NCBI GenBank assembly: GCA_017886205.1
Contig: JAFNEO010000031.1
Coordinates: forward strand, 1-64,000
DNA length: 64,000 nt
Source: Candidatus Aminicenantota bacterium
GTDB lineage: Bacteria > Acidobacteriota > Aminicenantia > Aminicenantales > UBA8522
Direction: 5' to 3'
The notes below the pieces were generated by a model that saw only the letters and a list, made by a program, of their open reading frames with translations, was not told where the DNA came from and ran no database searches. Position 1 is the first letter of the stretch. Each line of letters begins with the position of its first letter. A program made the translations under genes and the position numbers. Positions 59,503 to 64,000 of the stretch are shown one piece after another.

Positions 59503-62043
59503 ATGAGCGGCCGGTTTTTCCTCTCCTGGTCGATCTTGCTTCTCGCAGGTGTTTCCCTGCACGGCGAAATCCTCTTTGTCCCGGGAAAATTCGCCTCCAT
59601 CGAAAGCGCGATCGCCGCCGCGGCCGCCGGGGATGTTGTCGAGGTCGACAACGGATATTATTTTGAGGGCAACATCGTCCTCGACAAGGCCATCACCCTC
59701 AGAGCCAAAAACACCTTCCAGGCCGTCATCCATGGAGAAACCGCGGGGCGCCTCAACGATGCCATTTTCATCGTCCGTGCGCCGGTCTTGATCGAGGGAT
59801 TTATACTCAAGAACGGCACCTGCGGGATCGTGCAGCGGGGAAGTCCCGATGTGGCCTGGTCGGCCAGGAACCTGGCCGTCCTCAACATGAAGGCAGCGGC
59901 CATCTCGATCAACGCGGCCGGGGGCAATATCGGCAGCGGGATATTCAGCGGGATCATCATCGATAACTGCGGAACGGGATTCGGTACCAATGACGCCAAC
60001 TCGATGAGCGTCTCGAATTGCCTGGTAGCCAATTGCTCGACTGCGTTCGCCGGCTATGACCACATCTCCTTCCGGGTAGAAAAGGCTACGATCTGGGGCT
60101 GTCGGCTGCTGTTTGGGGAAAGTGAAGAGTCCTTGCCCGATCCTAAGACCAGCGCCATCACCCGAGTCGGGGAGATCGAGGTGCTCGATCCCGCGCCGGC
60201 GGGCGATGACAAGGAGGGGTTGTTGTCGAAAGCCCTCTCCAGTCGGTTATGGGCGACGGCGAACGGGGATTCGTTGGGACCGATCGGCCAGGGACTCGTC
60301 TTGGCCATCGCTGGGGATGTCCATAACAGGTTCCAGGCTTTTACCCGGTCCATCCAGTTCTATCAGGCGGCGCTCAGCATCGGGCAGCATGCCGGTTCCG
60401 ACGAAGTCGTCTGGAGGGCGTGTACGGGACTCGCCCTGGCCTATGAGCGGCTGGGCGACGACCGGGCCGCCTTGGAACACTACAGGAAGGCCGTCCTCCT
60501 CATGGAAAGCCTCCGGGGGAAGCTGCCGATGCGGTATTTCAACCCCGGATTCTTCAGGGACAAGAGCCAGGTCTACGTTTCGTTGATCCACCAACTGGCC
60601 GAGATGCATAAGAAAGAGCCGCTTCCCGCCTATCTCGAAGAGGCGTTCGCCGTTGCCGAGAAGTCGAGGGCCAGGGGATTCCTTGACAGCCTGGAGGAGG
60701 CGGGGCTGGATTTTGCTTCGACCATCAGCTCGGACGTAGTGGCCGAGGGGAAGCGCCTCTCTGCAGAAGTCTCCCGCTACCAGGTGGAACTCCAGACTCA
60801 AGACTTGTCTCCATCCCGGAGAGCCGATCTCTTGGTAGAGCTCGAAAGGATCGAGAATGCCTATCGAGACCTCCTGATCCGGATGAGACGGGAAGCGCCC
60901 GCTTATGCCAGCCTCCACTACCCCGGCCCCACCGGTTTCCAGGAAGCGCGCACCAAGCTCCTCGCGGAGGGCACAGCCCTGGTGGAATTCGTCTTGGGAG
61001 AGGAATGTTCATTTGCTTTCTGGGCGACCAGGGATTCTCTCTCCCTTTCTCTCCTTCCGCCGGCCGATAAGCTCCGTCCTTTGGTCAAGAACTATCTCAA
61101 GTTCCTGACCCTTAAGGACCCGCCGGAGTTTCTCGCCGAGGAGGGAGGCTGCCGGCTGTTTGAGATCCTCCTCGGGCCTTTTCGTGACCGGCTGGGAAAG
61201 GAGATCAAAAGAATCATCATCATCCCCGACGGTTACCTCAATTACCTGCCTTTCGAATCTCTCATGATCGGTAAAGTTGACGGCCGGAAATCCCGCTTTC
61301 TGATCGAGGACTATGAAGTATCCTATGCCCCCTCGGCCTCTGCGCTTGTCCGCCTGATGGAGAGAGACAGGTATCAGACGCCTCGGAAGGGACTTCTGGC
61401 GATCTTCGCTCCCAAGCTTCCAGTTTCGAAAAACTACCTTTTCGGCTATCCTGTGGAGCTCTTTGAACTTAAGCACGCGCGAAGGGAGATCGCGGCCATC
61501 AGTGGGCTATTCGGGCGCGATCAAAGGACTATCCTGGAGGGGAAGCTGGCGGCGGAGGAGGTCCTCAAACGTCTGTATGTGGGGGATTACCGGTTCATCC
61601 ATTTCGCCGTCCACGGGATTTTCGACGATCAAAACTGGCGCTGGTCGGGGCTGCTCCTCTGGCGGGGGAAAGACTCCGTCGAGGACGGTATCCTCCAACT
61701 TCGAGACATCTTTCTCCTCACTCTCCACTCCGACCTGGTCGTCCTCTCCGCCTGCCAAACGGGAAAAGGCGAGCTGGAAACGGGCGAGGGGATCATCGGC
61801 CTGACCGGAGGCTTCCTGTTTGCCGGAAGCCGGGCCGTCCTGGTCAGCCTCTGGAATATCGCCGACCGGTCTACGGCCGCGTTCATGGAAGGATTCTACA
61901 GGCACCTAATGGAAGGTGAGTCTGTATCTCGGGCCCTGCAGAACGCGAAGCTGGAGATGATTCGCTCGCCTTATAGGCACCCGTATTATTGGGCCGCTTT
62001 TAGCCTAATCGGGGATTCCCAGTCTTATTCGATCTCGAAATAA
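59503..62043 (+). CDS. Exported beta-helix / TPR / CHAT caspase-like protein
   Basis: 846 residues from the ATG at 59503. A signal peptide (FFLSWSILLLAGVSLHG) is followed by a parallel beta-helix segment (about 20-240: IVLDKAITLRAKNTFQAVIH, FILKNGTCGIV, IIIDNCGTGFG). A TPR region follows (ALAYERLGDDRAALEHYRKA). A CHAT domain of about 250 residues ends the protein, with the caspase-type dyad H704 (FIHFAVHGIFDD) and C751 (VVLSACQTGKGELE), then GGFLFAGSRAVLVSLWNI. CHAT enzymes are Cys proteases activated by partner signals. An extracytoplasmic CHAT with a beta-helix sensor, next to a sigma/anti-sigma pair, is notable. It converges with the anti-sigma gene (19-base overlap). Confidence 0.85.
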   Translation: MSGRFFLSWSILLLAGVSLHGEILFVPGKFASIESAIAAAAAGDVVEVDNGYYFEGNIVLDKAITLRAKNTFQAVIHGETAGRLNDAIFIVRAPVLIEGFILKNGTCGIVQRGSPDVAWSARNLAVLNMKAAAISINAAGGNIGSGIFSGIIIDNCGTGFGTNDANSMSVSNCLVANCSTAFAGYDHISFRVEKATIWGCRLLFGESEESLPDPKTSAITRVGEIEVLDPAPAGDDKEGLLSKALSSRLWATANGDSLGPIGQGLVLAIAGDVHNRFQAFTRSIQFYQAALSIGQHAGSDEVVWRACTGLALAYERLGDDRAALEHYRKAVLLMESLRGKLPMRYFNPGFFRDKSQVYVSLIHQLAEMHKKEPLPAYLEEAFAVAEKSRARGFLDSLEEAGLDFASTISSDVVAEGKRLSAEVSRYQVELQTQDLSPSRRADLLVELERIENAYRDLLIRMRREAPAYASLHYPGPTGFQEARTKLLAEGTALVEFVLGEECSFAFWATRDSLSLSLLPPADKLRPLVKNYLKFLTLKDPPEFLAEEGGCRLFEILLGPFRDRLGKEIKRIIIIPDGYLNYLPFESLMIGKVDGRKSRFLIEDYEVSYAPSASALVRLMERDRYQTPRKGLLAIFAPKLPVSKNYLFGYPVELFELKHARREIAAISGLFGRDQRTILEGKLAAEEVLKRLYVGDYRFIHFAVHGIFDDQNWRWSGLLLWRGKDSVEDGILQLRDIFLLTLHSDLVVLSACQTGKGELETGEGIIGLTGGFLFAGSRAVLVSLWNIADRSTAAFMEGFYRHLMEGESVSRALQNAKLEMIRSPYRHPYYWAAFSLIGDSQSYSISK

Positions 62044-62702
62044 CAGGACGCCGAGGCCAGCTCTCTGCCATCGTCGTCCTGGGCGACGATTGTCCAGAGA
62101 TAGGGCTTTTGTTTTACTAGCCTCTGTCTCACTTCTTCCGGCAGCTGGAGCTCGGTGCCGCCGAACTCTATTTCGTAGACGGTGTCGAGCGCCGCATCGA
62201 TGATGACCAGATGGTAGCTATCGCTGCCCTTGACTTCAGACCAGGAAAAAATCTTGGGTGCCTCTTTGAGCTTCCCCTCCGGACGGAGAAGCCGGAGCTC
62301 GGTCAGCCTCGCTCCCCGGAGGGCCTGCTGCGAGACCGGCATCTTGGCCAGGAACACGTAGCCCAGGACCACCAAGACAAGAGCGGCGGCCAGCGTCGCG
62401 GCGATGCGGGCCGGCCTGGGAACGGCGGCCCCGACCCTTCGAGAGTAGGCCCGGACCTGTTCTCGCGCCATGCTGTGTAGTTCTCTCCCGTCCTCTCGAG
62501 AAAGCGGGATTTCTGGGATGGCCGTTTCCTTGGCTTCGAGATCGGCCTCGAGCTCGGTCAGCGCTTCGAAGGCGCGGCGGCATCTCCCGCAGAGAGTGAG
62601 GTGGCGAAGGAATTCCTTCTCCTCACCACCATGGAGTTCCCCCATGAAGGCGTGGACAAAGACCTCTTTTTTCGGACAGGCTTGAAACTTAGATTCTTCC
62701 AT
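62025..62702 (-). CDS. Zinc-finger anti-sigma factor, transmembrane
   Basis: 225 residues from the ATG at 62702. An N-terminal zinc-finger anti-sigma domain (FLRHLTLCGRCRRAFEAL: H34, C38, C41) would hold the sigma factor in the cytoplasm. One membrane helix follows (IAATLAAALVLVVLGYVFLA), then a periplasmic beta domain with fibronectin-like pattern (SWSEVKGSDSYHLVIIDAAL; PYLWTIVAQDDDG). It is encoded 44 bases after the sigma factor. Proteolysis of its periplasmic part would release the sigma; the adjacent CHAT protease is a candidate, by inference only. Confidence 0.82.
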   Translation of the reverse strand: MEESKFQACPKKEVFVHAFMGELHGGEEKEFLRHLTLCGRCRRAFEALTELEADLEAKETAIPEIPLSREDGRELHSMAREQVRAYSRRVGAAVPRPARIAATLAAALVLVVLGYVFLAKMPVSQQALRGARLTELRLLRPEGKLKEAPKIFSWSEVKGSDSYHLVIIDAALDTVYEIEFGGTELQLPEEVRQRLVKQKPYLWTIVAQDDDGRELASASCYFEIE

Positions 62703-62746
62703 CAGGTCCCCTTTTCCCCTTTTGAGGATTCTCGATATAGGCTTCA

Positions 62747-63295
62747 TTATTTTGGAGTTCCGTTCTCGGCGCATCCTGGCCTGAGCTTCTTCAGGATCTC
62801 GGCCAGCCCCCGGTACAGAAGGTGGCGGACCTGGTTCTCCCGCCACTGGAGACGGGAGGCGATCCGGGGGATGTCCAGTCCCTCGAGGTAGAGCCGGAGG
62901 ACCTCCCGTCTTCTTTCCGAAAGGGAGTCGATGGCTTTGCCCAGAACCAGCTTGGATTCCTGGCCTTCGATGGCCGAGTCCAAAGACAGGAGCTCGGGCG
63001 GGCTCGATCCGGTTTTCTCGGCGCGCTCCACAAAGCTCTCCAGTGAAAGATGCGCTCGTCTTTCCCCCACCAAGTCGAGGGCTGTCGTATACACCACCCT
63101 CCATAGATAAGACCTCAGATTGTCAATTTTTTTCCCATCGGCCGCTTTTTTCCAGAGCTTGAGTTTAACTTCGAGGTCGATGTCCTCTTTTTCTTGGCGT
63201 GACATCTCTGGGAAGCGGGCCAGCAGGATGTTCCGGATGGAGACGGAGACCTCCTCCAGGAAGACCCTCGTTTGGAGAAGTGTTTCCAGGTCCAT
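62747..63295 (-). CDS. ECF-like RNA polymerase sigma factor
   Basis: 182 residues. Region 2 (RQEKEDIDLEVKLKLWKKAA, then IDNLRSYLWRVVYTTALDLVGERRA) and region 4 (LSERRREVLRLYLEGLDIPRIASRLQWRENQVRHLLYRGLAEI) match extracytoplasmic-function sigma-70 factors. It is paired with a zinc-finger anti-sigma gene downstream. Its upstream promoter could not be pinned; a weak TATATT lies near 63328 on the minus strand. Confidence 0.85.
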   Translation of the reverse strand: MDLETLLQTRVFLEEVSVSIRNILLARFPEMSRQEKEDIDLEVKLKLWKKAADGKKIDNLRSYLWRVVYTTALDLVGERRAHLSLESFVERAEKTGSSPPELLSLDSAIEGQESKLVLGKAIDSLSERRREVLRLYLEGLDIPRIASRLQWRENQVRHLLYRGLAEILKKLRPGCAENGTPK

Positions 63296-63553
63296 CGGAA
63301 ATACGATAGCCTTTTGTGGACAATATAAGTGATATCCCCCGACATTTCAACCGTGGCCCGAGAAAGTTGATCCTGGTGCGGGAATAATCCAGCCTGTTTG
63401 GGGTCTACCAATTGGGAGCCGGGTGACCGCGGGCTTCTCTCCAGCCTTTTAATCCCCCCAAATAGCAGAAAAGGGGGCGTTTTCGTAAGGGCATCCATAG
63501 TCGAGCAGGCAGGGATTGCCTTTTTCATTATCTACAGAGCGAGGGGGAGTCCG

Positions 63554-63680
63554 TCCGAAAGCCCTCCGCAGCGCAGCGGGCTGATCCGAAACGCCTCCAA
63601 GACTCTGTTTGAATCTCATTAACCGCCCCTACCCCTCCTATCGAATTATGAGGGGTTTGAATAAGGTTGGCCTTTCGGAC
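63554..63680 (+). repeat. CCGAAACG-ended repeat, opposite copy
   Basis: CCGAAAGCCCTCCGCAGCGC, then CCGAAACGCCTCCAAGAC and a hairpin-rich middle (CCCCTACCCCTCC / GAGGGG), ending CCTTTCGGAC. It matches the minus strand of 59188-59317, with the segments rearranged. The gap 63296-63706 otherwise holds only a C/G-rich hairpin near 63436-63478. Confidence 0.55.
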
Positions 63681-63707
63681 AATGGTCGGACTCCCCCGAG
63701 CTTCACT

Positions 63708-63723
63708 TGGCATAGAACTTGCT
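63708..63723 (+). promoter_or_regulatory. Sigma-54 promoter before a micro-ORF
   Basis: TGGCATAGAACTTGCT: GG (63709-63710), 10 bases, GC (63721-63722), with an intact TTGC -12 box. No CTGTAAA site was seen upstream; an NtrC-type site may lie in the repeat region or be of a different type. Confidence 0.7.
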
Positions 63724-63762
63724 GCTTGGAGAGCGAAGGATATGCCGAAGGAGGCCTAAGCC

Positions 63763-63822
63763 GTGTCGAAACTCATGTTTTTGCTGGCTCTCCTGATGTT
63801 CTTCTTCTACTTTCTGGCTTGA
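63763..63822 (+). CDS. 19-codon hydrophobic micro-ORF
   Basis: GTG-started: residues VSKLMFLLALLMFFFYFLA, almost wholly hydrophobic, a single-helix membrane peptide. GGAGG lies 8-9 bases before the GTG. It is the first translatable unit after the sigma-54 promoter at 63708, 40 bases from the expected transcription start. A second 21-codon ORF (63839-63904) follows. No family is known to me; such peptides may act as toxins, membrane regulators or leader peptides. Coding is suggested only by position and ribosome site. Confidence 0.4.
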   Translation: MSKLMFLLALLMFFFYFLA

Positions 63823-63838
63823 AAATGAAGGGATGGCC

Positions 63839-63904
63839 ATGAGAACGGACCGCATTTTCTCCCAAGAGCAGAACAACCTTCACCTTTTCTTCTCTCATAT
63901 ATAA
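63839..63904 (+). CDS. 21-codon ORF downstream of the micro-ORF
   Basis: ATG at 63839, residues MRTDRIFSQEQNNLHLFFSH, then I and stop. AAGGGATGG upstream is a weak ribosome site. It is followed by arms ACTTCAGCAGG (63905-63915) and CCTGCTGAAGT (63945-63955), an exact 11-base inverted repeat with a 29-base loop, which could be an RNA hairpin near the transcript end. Coding is uncertain. The last 45 bases (63956-64000) hold nothing I recognise. Confidence 0.25.
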   Translation: MRTDRIFSQEQNNLHLFFSHI

Positions 63905-64000
63905 ACTTCAGCAGGGACTCCCTCTTCCTCACAAGCGCCTCAAACCTGCTGAAGTCCGTCTCACCGGCCGGACAGCGAAAGTAAAGTTCTTTATAGCCCC

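Overview
The window looks like a chromosomal segment of a GC-rich, didermic (outer-membrane) bacterium with an anaerobic lifestyle. Evidence for this is an oxygen-independent class III ribonucleotide reductase operon, several lipoproteins and beta-barrel proteins, Tat-type exported enzymes, a Ser/Thr kinase fused to TPRs, and many interspersed small repeats. The gene mix would fit Acidobacteriota-like or Candidatus Aminicenantes-like lineages, but there is no rRNA or tRNA here to prove it, so the assignment is inference. I saw no tRNA, rRNA, CRISPR array, prophage or intact transposase.

Layout. Bases 1-11,500 form a toxin-antitoxin rich accessory zone: Phd/RelE, RHH/RelE, MNT/HEPN and Phd/VapC modules, plus remnants of AbiE-, DUF4143- and ArsR-type genes and two REP-like palindromes. 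Embedded in it are the nrdD / glutaredoxin-like / nrdG operon (with two NrdR-box-like sites) and dut. Bases 11,500-31,300 carry an SDR, UbiA-like, DAG-kinase-like and ThiL-like lipid or cofactor set, a corrinoid-activation domain protein, a STAS protein, exported peptidases, a kinase-TPR protein, an exported aminotransferase, a CPA2 antiporter, and a racemase plus D-aminoacylase pair. Bases 31,300-53,900 hold housekeeping and exported enzymes (TrmJ-like methylase, OsmC, SppA, PHP hydrolase, ferritin-like protein, MacB-type ABC exporter, M19 dipeptidase, M1-like peptidase, propeller-transglutaminase, alanine racemase). Scattered among them are two families of structured repeats that mostly lie just upstream of genes.

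Bases 53,900-64,000 look like one signalling island: a membrane-anchored family-5 solute-binding protein, a histidine kinase and an NtrC-type sigma-54 activator in one overlapping operon; a separate receiver-only regulator; a secreted beta-helix/TPR/CHAT caspase-like protein; and a convergent sigma factor / anti-sigma pair. Three sigma-54-type promoters (near 54,000, 58,595 and 63,715) lie here, two of them with CTGTAAA-type upstream palindromes. The third precedes a 19-codon hydrophobic micro-ORF. The most promising novelties are this sensor circuit, the 170-nt structured repeat at 33, 41 and 52 kb whose base changes preserve pairing on one strand only, and a palindrome that supplies the stop codons of three neighbouring genes (nrdG, dut, SDR).
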